This document shows positions 1 to 6,426 of a stretch of DNA of 24,673 bases, in pieces. Under the pieces are notes generated by a model that ran no database searches, was not told the DNA's origin, and saw only the letters and a list, made by a program, of their open reading frames with translations. Both the position numbers and the translations under genes were made by a program. This DNA comes from JAGOBX01 sp017999075 [NCBI: Candidatus Babelota bacterium]. Lineage in GTDB: Bacteria > JAGOBX01. Location: contig JAGOBX010000005.1 in assembly GCA_017999075.1 (NCBI GenBank), positions 1 through 24,673 on the forward strand, written 5' to 3'. The stretch's first letter is position 1. Every line of letters begins with the position of its first letter.

Positions 1-234
1 TTGCACAGAGGAATTGCCGTAAGAAAACAAACTGTTATCAGCTGGCGCGGTAATAGACAAATTTAAATAATATAACTCAATATTCATTTTTTTATGGCCC
101 GCTTTTCAGTGTGCGTTTTTTTGTTTGCCTGTTCTTGATAATTTTTCGATAGCCGTAGCTGTAAGACAGATAGATTGCTACTGTGAATAATTTTCCTGTT
201 TTGCAATGCTCGCATTTATTGAACTCAAGATTGT
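1..234. repeat. Direct repeat copy 1 (about 234 bp)
   Basis: This segment matches 1415-1648 without indels at a constant offset of 1414 bp, with about 11 differences counted by eye. Similarity stops abruptly after position 234. The left end coincides with the window edge, so the repeat may extend further left. It contains a minus-strand coding remnant (stop at 92-94) and about 90 bp of conserved non-coding sequence beyond that stop. Confidence 0.93.
92..234 (-). pseudogene. C-terminal fragment of a Cys-containing protein (possible transposase relic), copy 1
   Basis: On the minus strand this part of the repeat encodes about 47 residues containing KCEHCKTGKLF followed by GYRKIIKNRQTKKR and a stop at 92-94. 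Copy 2 at 1506-1648 encodes nearly the same residues, but the sequence upstream of the shared part is unrelated between the copies. A CxxC motif followed by a basic tail is compatible with the C-terminus of a zinc-ribbon transposase such as those of the IS91/Y2 group. That identification is a guess from motif style; I do not firmly recognise the family. The open frame continues upstream to 379 but looks non-coding there. Confidence 0.35.
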
Positions 235-391
235 CGATTTTTGCTTTCCGACTTAGGCCGCAATTATTTTCATTGACCGAGCAAAAACGTTTGACGATTT
301 GCGAAAGAAAGTTTAAAATGTTAAAAATGAAACGGAGCGTTTTGCTCTGGGTTAAAAAGACAGTCAACGCCGTCGGCAAAAAATCGTGCCA

Positions 392-409
392 TTTTCGCGG
401 GCGCGAAAA
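392..409. repeat. G+C-rich perfect palindrome with 2-nt centre
   Basis: TTTTCGCG and CGCGAAAA flank a GG centre. Weaker outer pairing (CAGTC 361-365 with GACTG 422-426, TCGGC 373-377 with GCCGA 412-416) suggests a larger foldback of about 66 nt. This patch is markedly richer in G+C than the rest of the window. Function unknown. Confidence 0.6.
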
Positions 410-435
410 CCGCCGAGATTCGACTGCCCGTGTCC

Positions 436-454
436 GTTATGCGTCATAGCTCTT
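436..454 (+). repeat. Inverted repeat, left arm, flanking the toxin-antitoxin genes
   Basis: GTTATGCGTCATAGCTCTT here is almost the reverse complement of AAGAGCTACGGACGCATAAC at 1168-1187, with one gap and about two mismatches. Similarity ends at the outer GTT/AAC. The arms enclose about 752 bp containing only the vapBC promoter and genes. No target-site duplication is visible outside them. Confidence 0.75.
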
Positions 455-470
455 AAAAAAAAGAAAATGG

Positions 471-499
471 TTGACTTGAATATATGTATGTGCTATTAT
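471..499 (+). promoter_or_regulatory. Promoter of the toxin-antitoxin operon
   Basis: TTGACT at 471-476, a 17-nt spacer, then TATTAT at 494-499 preceded by TGC (extended -10). The predicted start of transcription is near 506, leaving a leader of about 25 nt before the preferred antitoxin start at 532. Confidence 0.75.
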
Positions 500-504
500 G
501 TATG
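483..504 (+). promoter_or_regulatory. Tandem TATGTATG repeats over the -10 element, probable antitoxin operator
   Basis: TATGTATG occurs at 483-490 and again at 497-504, 14 bp apart, overlapping the spacer and the -10. Ribbon-helix-helix antitoxins typically bind short repeated half-sites over their own promoter. The repeats are seen directly; their role as operator is inference. Confidence 0.5.
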
Positions 505-531
505 TAAATAAAAATATAGGGAGATATGAAC

Positions 532-771
532 ATGCACCGCACAACAATATTATTGCCAGAAAGATTAAAGACAAAAGCAAATGTTAGAGCGAACACATTA
601 GGAATATCATTGGGTGAGTTTATTCGCTTATCAATCGAAAGTAATCTTAAATCGCAAATTAGAGAAAAAAAAAATGATCCATTTATCCAAGATGATTACA
701 TTTTTACAGAATGCAATGCATCAGATTGTAGTATAAATCATGATAATTATATCTATGGTGATTTGAAATGA
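532..771 (+). CDS. Ribbon-helix-helix antitoxin, VapB type
   Basis: Small antitoxin that should bind and neutralise the PIN toxin encoded next and repress the shared promoter. From the preferred start it has 79 residues. The N-terminus (RTTILLPERLKTKA, then NTLGISLGEFIRLSIE) fits a strand-helix-helix DNA-binding unit of the MetJ/Arc/CopG class. The C-terminal part, with DPF and NHDNYIYGD, matches the toxin-binding tail common in RHH antitoxins paired with PIN toxins. An ATG at 526 is also in frame, but AGGGAG at 518-523 lies 8 nt before the ATG at 532 and only 2 nt before 526, so 532 is preferred. The stop overlaps the toxin start (ATGA, 768-771). Confidence 0.85.
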   Translation: MHRTTILLPERLKTKANVRANTLGISLGEFIRLSIESNLKSQIREKKNDPFIQDDYIFTECNASDCSINHDNYIYGDLK

Positions 772-1166
772 TTTTTATTGATACAGGAGCATTTATCGCA
801 AAATATATAGCTAATGATCAATATCATATAGCATCTATAAAAAAATGGAATAAAATTCTTGATAAAAACAAGCTATTTACAAGCAATCATATTATTGATG
901 AAACAATAACATTGTTGATGAGAAAAACTACGTCAATTTTTGCAGTTGAAAAGGCAAAAATATTTTACCAGACAGAAGTTTTTAAAATATTGCGGACTGA
1001 TATGGAGGATGAACTTTCGGCTCTAAAATTATTAGAGAAATATAAAGACCAAGAAATTACTTTTACTGATTGTTTAACAGCCGTTTTAATGAAGCGATAT
1101 AATATAAAAAAGATTTTTACTTATGATAGACATTTTAATTTATTTAATTTTGAAATTGCAAATTAA
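768..1166 (+). CDS. vapC: PIN-domain ribonuclease toxin, VapC type
   Basis: A 132-residue single-domain PIN protein, expected to be a Mg2+-dependent RNase that inhibits translation when freed from its antitoxin. The acidic metal-binding residues are visible: Asp5 in MIFIDTGAF, Glu45 in HIIDE, Asp101 in TFTDC and Asp120 in FTYDRHF. Length and motif order are normal for VapC. Translation is coupled to the antitoxin through the ATGA overlap. The stop codon falls just before the right inverted-repeat arm at 1168, so the module fills the space between the arms. The RNA target (tRNA, rRNA or other) cannot be told from sequence. Confidence 0.9.
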   Translation: MIFIDTGAFIAKYIANDQYHIASIKKWNKILDKNKLFTSNHIIDETITLLMRKTTSIFAVEKAKIFYQTEVFKILRTDMEDELSALKLLEKYKDQEITFTDCLTAVLMKRYNIKKIFTYDRHFNLFNFEIAN

Positions 1167-1167
1167 G

Positions 1168-1187
1168 AAGAGCTACGGACGCATAAC
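1168..1187 (-). repeat. Inverted repeat, right arm, flanking the toxin-antitoxin genes
   Basis: AAGAGCTACGGACGCATAAC, the partner of 436-454. It begins 2 bp after the toxin stop codon. The outermost 7 bp (GCATAAC) are the exact complement of the outer 7 bp of the left arm. Confidence 0.75.
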
Positions 1188-1277
1188 TTTTAAGGTGTAA
1201 ACGATGTTGCGGGATAGCAGAAAAGTAGTATCTTTCCGCAACTGTGTTTTACGCCAAGATGAACGAAGCCGCGTCTG
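1176..1277. other. Long imperfect hairpin after the toxin gene, structured RNA or recombination site
   Basis: Core stems: GGTGTAAAC (1194-1202) with GTTTTACGCC (1246-1255, one bulged T), a 3x3 internal loop, GTTGCGG (1206-1212) with CCGCAAC (1236-1242), and GATA (1213-1216) with TATC (1229-1232). An outer stem CGGACGC (1176-1182) with GCGTCTG (1271-1277, one wobble) can extend it. No T-run follows, so it is not a canonical intrinsic terminator. The two-stem layout with AAC/GTT at the base of the core recalls integron attC sites, but the GTTRRRY core rule is not met. Confidence 0.5.
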
Positions 1278-1378
1278 AACCCTAAAATATTAATAATGGA
1301 ATTTGAATCGTTTCTGATAAAGTGAGATAAAAAAATCTTAAGATAAAATCACAAATTTATAGACTGGATAGCAGAAAA
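1212..1378 (+). repeat. 13-bp direct repeat pair GGATAGCAGAAAA
   Basis: The 13-mer occurs at 1212-1224, in the hairpin loop region, and again at 1366-1378, 154 bp apart. The rest of 1278-1414 is AT-rich with no gene that I can support. The repeat may mark an old duplication; its meaning is unknown. Confidence 0.45.
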
Positions 1379-1414
1379 TCAGATAAATTATTCTTGAGAA
1401 AGATTATAGTATGA

Positions 1415-1648
1415 TTGCACAGAGGAATTGCCGTAAGAAAACAAACTGTTATCAGTTGGCGTGGTAATAGATAAATTTAAAAAATATAACTCAATATTCA
1501 TTTTTTTATGACCCTCTTTTCTGTGTGCGTTTTTTTGTTTGCCTGTTCTTGATAATTTTTCGATAGCCGTAGATGTAAGGCAGATAGATTGCTAGTGTGA
1601 ATAATTTTCCTGTTTTGCAATGCTCGCATTTATCGAACTCAAGATTGT
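1415..1648. repeat. Direct repeat copy 2 (about 234 bp)
   Basis: Second copy of the repeat at 1-234, in the same orientation. Both copies retain the non-coding end as well as the coding remnant. Conservation outside a reading frame suggests duplication or insertion of a DNA element rather than conservation of a protein domain alone. Recombination between the copies would delete about 1.4 kb including the toxin-antitoxin genes. Confidence 0.93.
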
Positions 1649-1784
1649 TTTTTTTAATGTAAAAGATTTTGTTTGAAAATGAGAATGCCGTTTCGAGCGG
1701 ATTGTCCTGAACTCTGATATGATCGAAAATGGATAGAGCCGCGTCAAATTCCTTTCCAAGCAGTTTTTTGCAAAAAAGAAGCAC
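1506..1784 (-). pseudogene. Cys-containing protein fragment (possible transposase relic), copy 2
   Basis: A 92-codon minus-strand frame whose last ~47 codons lie in the direct repeat (KCEHCKTGKLF then a basic tail). Its upstream half, with the stretch FDHIRVQDNPLE, has a protein-like composition and is not shared with copy 1. It could be a 5'-truncated gene or two unrelated sequences joined. No ribosome binding site is evident before the first ATG. Function not recognised; a transposase C-terminus is one possibility because of the duplicated setting and the CxxC plus basic tail. Confidence 0.35.
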
Positions 1785-1892
1785 GAAAAAATAAATTTAT
1801 TGTTTTTTTAAATTATTATGCTATAAAATTATTGCTCAACTTAGTGTCTACTTTTTCGGGGCAAGATCAACTTTTTTCAATCCGAGAACTTA

Positions 1893-1920
1893 TTGATTTA
1901 TTTATAAATACAAGTATAAT
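1893..1920 (+). promoter_or_regulatory. Promoter of the ABC transporter operon, predicted near-leaderless mRNA
   Basis: TTGATT at 1893-1898, 16-nt spacer, and a perfect TATAAT at 1915-1920. Transcription should begin around 1926-1928, immediately before the ATG at 1929. No Shine-Dalgarno sequence precedes that ATG, which fits a leaderless or nearly leaderless message. The rest of the gap between 1785 and 1928 is AT-rich; TGTCTACTTTTTCGGGG near 1845 resembles an IS end but nothing else supports that. Confidence 0.65.
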
Positions 1921-1928
1921 TAAAAATT

Positions 1929-2606
1929 ATGGTCGATAAATACATAGCTAAATTAGTTGATATTAAAAAAAATTATATGCTTGGAAATGTAGTAGCTCCG
2001 GCATTGAAGGGAATTACTTTAAATATACCTCATAAAAAATTCAATGTAATAATCGGTCAATCAGGCAGCGGCAAATCCACATTATTAAATTTAATAGGAT
2101 GTATTGATAAACCTACTTCAGGTTCAATAACAGTATGTGATCAGGATATAACGAAATTAAATGATAATGAGCTATCCGATTTTCGGGCTAAAAATATAGG
2201 TTTTATTTTTCAGTCATATAACTTAATACCTGTATTAAGCGTATTCGAAAATGTAGAATATCCTTTGCTGTTAACTAAAACACCTAAACAAGATCGAAAA
2301 GAAAAAGTTATGAATGCGCTTGAAACAGTAAAATTAGCTGATCATTGGAAAAAACTTCCTAATGAATTAAGCGGCGGACAGCGTCAGCGTGTAGCTATTG
2401 CACGTTCGTTTGTCAAACAGCCGGAATTGGTGCTTGCTGATGAGCCAACTGCCAACCTTGATCATAAAACAGGTTCTGAGATAATCAAGCTTATGTATGA
2501 AATGCAGGAAAAAAACGGCATTACATTCATTTTTTCAACGCACGACAAAAACCTTATTTATAATGCAGAAGATATTTTTATGATAATTGACGGCGAGTTA
2601 TTGTAA
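1929..2606 (+). CDS. ABC transporter ATP-binding protein, LolD/MacB type
   Basis: Cytoplasmic ATPase subunit (225 residues) that powers the permease encoded next. Walker A GQSGSGKST is at 43-51, the Q-loop Gln at 95, signature LSGGQ at 147-151, Walker B VLADE at 168-172 and the H-loop His at 205. The segment IGFIFQSYNLIPVLSVFENVEYPL is typical of the MacB/LolD/FtsE class, which acts on substrates in the periplasm or outer leaflet rather than importing solutes. Length is normal. It lacks a visible ribosome binding site; the promoter ends only 8 nt upstream. The next gene starts 19 nt after the stop. Assignment to a particular subfamily (lipoprotein release, macrolide or peptide export) rests on context only. 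Confidence 0.92.
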   Translation: MVDKYIAKLVDIKKNYMLGNVVAPALKGITLNIPHKKFNVIIGQSGSGKSTLLNLIGCIDKPTSGSITVCDQDITKLNDNELSDFRAKNIGFIFQSYNLIPVLSVFENVEYPLLLTKTPKQDRKEKVMNALETVKLADHWKKLPNELSGGQRQRVAIARSFVKQPELVLADEPTANLDHKTGSEIIKLMYEMQEKNGITFIFSTHDKNLIYNAEDIFMIIDGELL

Positions 2607-2624
2607 TATATTAAACAAAAGACA

Positions 2625-4055
2625 ATGAAAACTATAAGTATAGCATACCGAAATATATTCAGAAACAAACGTAGATCAATAATGACTATAATAGCAATAA
2701 GCGTTAGCGCTATTGCTTTGTTATTATTTGGAGGATTTGTTTCTTCTATTATGAAAAATATAGAAACCGGAATAATAATGTCAACCGGACATCTTCACAT
2801 TTACAAAAAAGGATACACTGATTTTGGCGCAGGGAATACTGCAAATTATGGAATTGATAATTATCAGGAAATAATAAAAATAATAAAAAATTCTAATGAA
2901 TTAAAGCAGTATATAAAAGTAACAACAAATTTTCTTTTTTTCGGAGGGATTGCTGGGAATTATAAAGTTGGGGCATCAAACATTTTTTCTGGTCTTGGCA
3001 TTGAACCTAAGGCATTAAAAGAAATGAATGCATGGAATGATTATAATGTCAGATTAACAAAATCAGGTTTAAATTTTCAAATTGACGATAATGACGTTAA
3101 TAACGGACTTATAGGTTATGGACTTGCTAAAATGTTAAGATTAACTGAACTGCTTGATGAACGTGATGTAATAAAAGAAGAGGCTGAACCTGATTCTACT
3201 GCCAATTCAAAGTCTGCAACAACATCTTCAGAAACATTTGATTTTTCCGGATTACTTGAAGCTGTTGGAACAGACAAACCTGAAGAAACCTCAAAAAAAT
3301 ATATAACTAAAATAGATTTGCTTGCTTCAACAGCAGAAGGCGGAGCACCGAATGTAATAAATTTATATTTAAACAAAGCTGCCAAGTTTCCGCAAAAAGT
3401 TCATAATGATAATTTTATAATAGCTAATATTGAGCTTGCACAAAATCTAATTTACGGGCATTCGGAAAAAAAGGTTACAGCTATAGTTCTTCAATTAAAA
3501 AAAACGAATGATTTAAATAAGGTAAAACAGATAATAATAGATAAACTAAAACCCACAAAATTTTTTGAAAATATCGAAATTAAAAGTTTTAACGAAATCA
3601 GACCTGAATATAATCAGACAATTAATATGTTTGTTATAATATTCAGTTTTGTTGCAATAATAATGATTATGATAATAATAGTCGTTTTATCAAATACAAT
3701 GTCGATGAGCGTGATGGAACGATACAATGAAATAGGTACTTTACGTGCGCTTGGACTTAGAAGGATTAGAATATTGAAACAATTTGTTGCAGAAGGTTTG
3801 TTATTAGGATTGATAGGTTCAATTTTTGGAATAATTATATCAATCGTTATTGCTTATATTGTTAATACATCTGAAATTACCTGGATACCGCCAAGTTATG
3901 CAAATGAATTGCTTTTAAGCATACATATTTTTATAATCCCATGGTTTTTACCTGTTATTACTATTGGAATAATTGCAATTTCAGGAATTGCTTCAGTTAT
4001 ACCAGCATATAAAGCTGCGGAAATGAATATAGTTGATGCATTAAGACATAACTAA
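2625..4055 (+). CDS. FtsX/MacB-type ABC transporter permease
   Basis: Inner-membrane permease of 476 residues, partner of the preceding ATPase. Topology is that of LolC/LolE/MacB: a short basic N-terminus (RNIFRNKRRS), TM1 about 19-42, a large periplasmic domain, then TM2 333-357, TM3 389-413 and TM4 434-460. ERYNEIGTLRALGLRR (365-380) is the conserved cytoplasmic coupling segment after TM2, and the end PAYKAAEMNIVDALRHN is the usual family C-terminus. The periplasmic domain contains a low-complexity Ser/Thr/Glu-rich insert at about 184-225. Only one permease is encoded, so a homodimer is likely. There is no Shine-Dalgarno sequence. The following LolA-like gene suggests lipid or lipoprotein traffic to the outer membrane. 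Confidence 0.92.
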   Translation: MKTISIAYRNIFRNKRRSIMTIIAISVSAIALLLFGGFVSSIMKNIETGIIMSTGHLHIYKKGYTDFGAGNTANYGIDNYQEIIKIIKNSNELKQYIKVTTNFLFFGGIAGNYKVGASNIFSGLGIEPKALKEMNAWNDYNVRLTKSGLNFQIDDNDVNNGLIGYGLAKMLRLTELLDERDVIKEEAEPDSTANSKSATTSSETFDFSGLLEAVGTDKPEETSKKYITKIDLLASTAEGGAPNVINLYLNKAAKFPQKVHNDNFIIANIELAQNLIYGHSEKKVTAIVLQLKKTNDLNKVKQIIIDKLKPTKFFENIEIKSFNEIRPEYNQTINMFVIIFSFVAIIMIMIIIVVLSNTMSMSVMERYNEIGTLRALGLRRIRILKQFVAEGLLLGLIGSIFGIIISIVIAYIVNTSEITWIPPSYANELLLSIHIFIIPWFLPVITIGIIAISGIASVIPAYKAAEMNIVDALRHN

Positions 4056-4145
4056 TTATTTTAACTAAAGCAGGAATTAATTGGGAAATTCAATAAATAC
4101 TTTTCAGATTAATTAAATGATAAATATATTTTCAGGAGGGATAAA

Positions 4146-4934
4146 ATGAGTTTGAAATTATTTAAGATTTTTTTAATATCTGTAATTATATCTTTTGTTT
4201 TTGCAATAAGCGTTCTGGCTGATAAACCCGCTGCCAATGAGTTACTTGTCCGGGCTGACAAAATCAGGAACCCTGAAAAATCTTTCAAGATGCAAGCGAC
4301 TCTTATTGAATACAGAAACAGCAAAGAAACTCAGAAAATGGTTTTTTCTGTTTATTCAAAACCTGATGAAAAAAGCGGTGAATACAATACAATAATAAAA
4401 TTTGTCGAACCGTCAAAAGATAAAGGAAAGCTTATGCTTAAAGATGGTGCGAATATATGGTTTTTCGATCCTATGTCAAAGTCAACTGCAAGAATTTCTC
4501 CGCAGCAGCGTTTGATGGGGCAAACTTCAAACGGAGATGTTATGACCATAACTTTAAATAAGGATTACAATGCGAAGATTATTAAAGAAGAAACAATAGT
4601 TAATGCCGACAAACAGAAAGTAGAATATTATATGCTCGAACTTACTGCAAAAGATAATACTTCTAATTATTTCAGAATAGAATATTGGATAGAAAAAGAA
4701 ACAGCTAAACCTGTAAAAGGCAATTATTATTCGGCAAGCGACAGATTGACAAAAATAATTTTCTACCGTAATTACCGTAAAGAACTTGGTATGCTGAGAC
4801 CAACTGAAGCTATAATAATTGATGGTATAGATAAAAATTTTATTACAAGGATGATATTTGGGAGTTATCAATACATTGATATTAAGGATGAATTTTTTCA
4901 AAAATCTGCACTTGCAGGTTTCAATCTTGAATAG
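4146..4934 (+). CDS. LolA-like outer membrane lipoprotein-sorting protein, periplasmic
   Basis: Exported protein of 262 residues. Residues 1-25 form a signal peptide (basic MSLKLFK, hydrophobic core, cleavage near VLA/DK). The mature part looks like a LolA/LppX-type fold that carries a hydrophobic cargo: NIWFFDPMSKSTARISPQQR followed by LMGQTSNGD (about 98-127) is the signature block of the uncharacterised 'outer membrane lipoprotein-sorting protein' group. A strong Shine-Dalgarno sequence (GGAGG, 4135-4139) lies 6 nt before the ATG. It is 90 nt downstream of the permease and 5 nt upstream of the barrel gene, so the four genes plausibly form inner-membrane pump, periplasmic carrier and outer-membrane acceptor. 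The cargo is unknown. Confidence 0.85.
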   Translation: MSLKLFKIFLISVIISFVFAISVLADKPAANELLVRADKIRNPEKSFKMQATLIEYRNSKETQKMVFSVYSKPDEKSGEYNTIIKFVEPSKDKGKLMLKDGANIWFFDPMSKSTARISPQQRLMGQTSNGDVMTITLNKDYNAKIIKEETIVNADKQKVEYYMLELTAKDNTSNYFRIEYWIEKETAKPVKGNYYSASDRLTKIIFYRNYRKELGMLRPTEAIIIDGIDKNFITRMIFGSYQYIDIKDEFFQKSALAGFNLE

Positions 4935-4939
4935 ATGTA

Positions 4940-6379
4940 ATGCATAAATATTGTTTTGGAATTTTATTTATTTTTTTTAGTTATATTAATTTTATTTCAG
5001 CAGATGAATTTAATTTTGATTTTTTAAATGCAGATACATCAGCAGAACCGGTTGAATCTTTTAAAAATAGCGAACAGAATAATATTCAATTGAATTTTGT
5101 AATTGAACAAACATTCAGATTTAATTCAAAAAACTCTAAAATTCCGAAAAGCAATATCCCCTTAGATTTTTTTTATGATTGGAATAACAGAATAACATTA
5201 TCTTCAAAAATAAAATTTAAAATAACAGACAGGATTAATCTTAATTTATATGATAGACTGAATTATATAATCGACGATAAAAATAATTTGACGAGCGCAT
5301 TAGTTAATAATGATGTGAATGAATTATTTTTTAATTTTGCCATAGACAGTTTAAACTCGTTTAATATTGGCAGAATAAACATGAAAAACGGTGCGGCAAT
5401 AGGTTTTAATCCTACAGATTTTTTAAAAAAATATGCCGGTAATGAAAAAGTTTCAGATGATCCTATAGTGTTGAGGGAAAACCGGCTTGGCGTATTAATG
5501 GCAAGTTATCAAAATATAAATAAATTAGGGGCTATTTCTGTAGCAGCTATTCCTTCAATAAATACAGAAATTAATAAATGGCATACAACGCGAGGTTCAT
5601 TTCCGTTAAATCTGAACAAAACAAACAATCTGGAAAAATATATTGTCAAACTTGAATTGAATACATTCAATAATGTTCAGCCGGAATTATTATATATTTC
5701 TGAAAAAGGACAATCAGGATTCGGAGCTAATATTTCATCGTCAATCAGTGATAATATTATAATTTATGCAGAATGGTCAGGCACCAAGAAAAAAAATATA
5801 CTTATGGAAACAATTTTAAAATACTGTTATGATTATGGTATTTCCAAGGATTTACCTGAAACAGTTCTGCCTGATTTCATAAAAAATAAAAAATATAAAA
5901 ATGAGATATCCGCAGGTTTTTCGTACACAGAAAAAAAATATAAACGAACAACATATATTGAATACCATTATAATCAAAACGGAGTAAATAAAAATTATGT
6001 TAAATATGTTGCAGAGTCAGAATATTACAATACCATAAAACATTATTTTAATCAAATAGATTTATATATGCCTCATTATTACTTATATTGGGCCACGCGA
6101 GACAATTCGAACAATTTAATGGAACCGTATTATAAAAAACAATTATTTTTTAGAAATCAGTGGTTTGAAGCATTTCACAAAAAAATTAATTTAGTAACTA
6201 TGATTCAATATAATCTAATAGATAATAGTTATTATTCCAAATTCATTTTAGAATATAATTATAATAACAGATTAATATTCAATAGTTCTGCTGTATTTTA
6301 TATCGGAGATTTAGATTCTGAATATGGCGGTCTTCCTGAATCGTATAATATAAAAGCTGGTTGTTCTTATTATTTTTAA
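4940..6379 (+). CDS. Outer-membrane beta-barrel-like protein of unknown family
   Basis: A 479-residue exported protein that I do not recognise by name. Residues 1-21 are a signal peptide (cleavage near FISA/DE). The mature part has alternating polar and aromatic strands, is rich in Asn/Tyr, and ends in KAGCSYYF; a terminal aromatic residue is the typical BAM recognition signal of barrel proteins. The segment IGRINMKNGAAIGFNPTDFL (about 147-166) resembles blocks in barrel proteins often encoded beside LolA-like carriers, where it precedes a plug-like region. The start is placed 5 nt after the preceding stop, without a Shine-Dalgarno sequence, suggesting coupled translation. Probable role: the outer-membrane end of the ABC/LolA-like pathway. 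A structural search would be decisive. Confidence 0.75.
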   Translation: MHKYCFGILFIFFSYINFISADEFNFDFLNADTSAEPVESFKNSEQNNIQLNFVIEQTFRFNSKNSKIPKSNIPLDFFYDWNNRITLSSKIKFKITDRINLNLYDRLNYIIDDKNNLTSALVNNDVNELFFNFAIDSLNSFNIGRINMKNGAAIGFNPTDFLKKYAGNEKVSDDPIVLRENRLGVLMASYQNINKLGAISVAAIPSINTEINKWHTTRGSFPLNLNKTNNLEKYIVKLELNTFNNVQPELLYISEKGQSGFGANISSSISDNIIIYAEWSGTKKKNILMETILKYCYDYGISKDLPETVLPDFIKNKKYKNEISAGFSYTEKKYKRTTYIEYHYNQNGVNKNYVKYVAESEYYNTIKHYFNQIDLYMPHYYLYWATRDNSNNLMEPYYKKQLFFRNQWFEAFHKKINLVTMIQYNLIDNSYYSKFILEYNYNNRLIFNSSAVFYIGDLDSEYGGLPESYNIKAGCSYYF

Positions 6380-6385
6380 ATTATT

Positions 6386-6410
6386 CTGAAAAAAATATTT
6401 TTTTTGATTT
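6386..6410. terminator. Weak A/T palindrome between convergent genes
   Basis: A run of A, then T (about 6389-6406) forms an A/T-only foldback between the barrel gene (plus) and the acetyltransferase gene (minus). T-runs exist in both directions, so it could act as a weak bidirectional terminator, but there is no G+C stem. Confidence 0.25.
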
Positions 6411-6426
6411 TTAATAAAACTTGACA

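Noticed and set aside
183-449. 88-codon plus-strand open frame in the first repeat and G+C-rich patch
   Set aside because: It crosses the repeat boundary and the palindrome, is antisense to the conserved fragment, has no ribosome binding site, and its frame is not shared with the second repeat.
1840-1866. TGTCTACTTTTTCGGGG as an insertion-sequence end
   Set aside because: It resembles some IS termini, but there is no matching inverted copy, transposase gene or target duplication.
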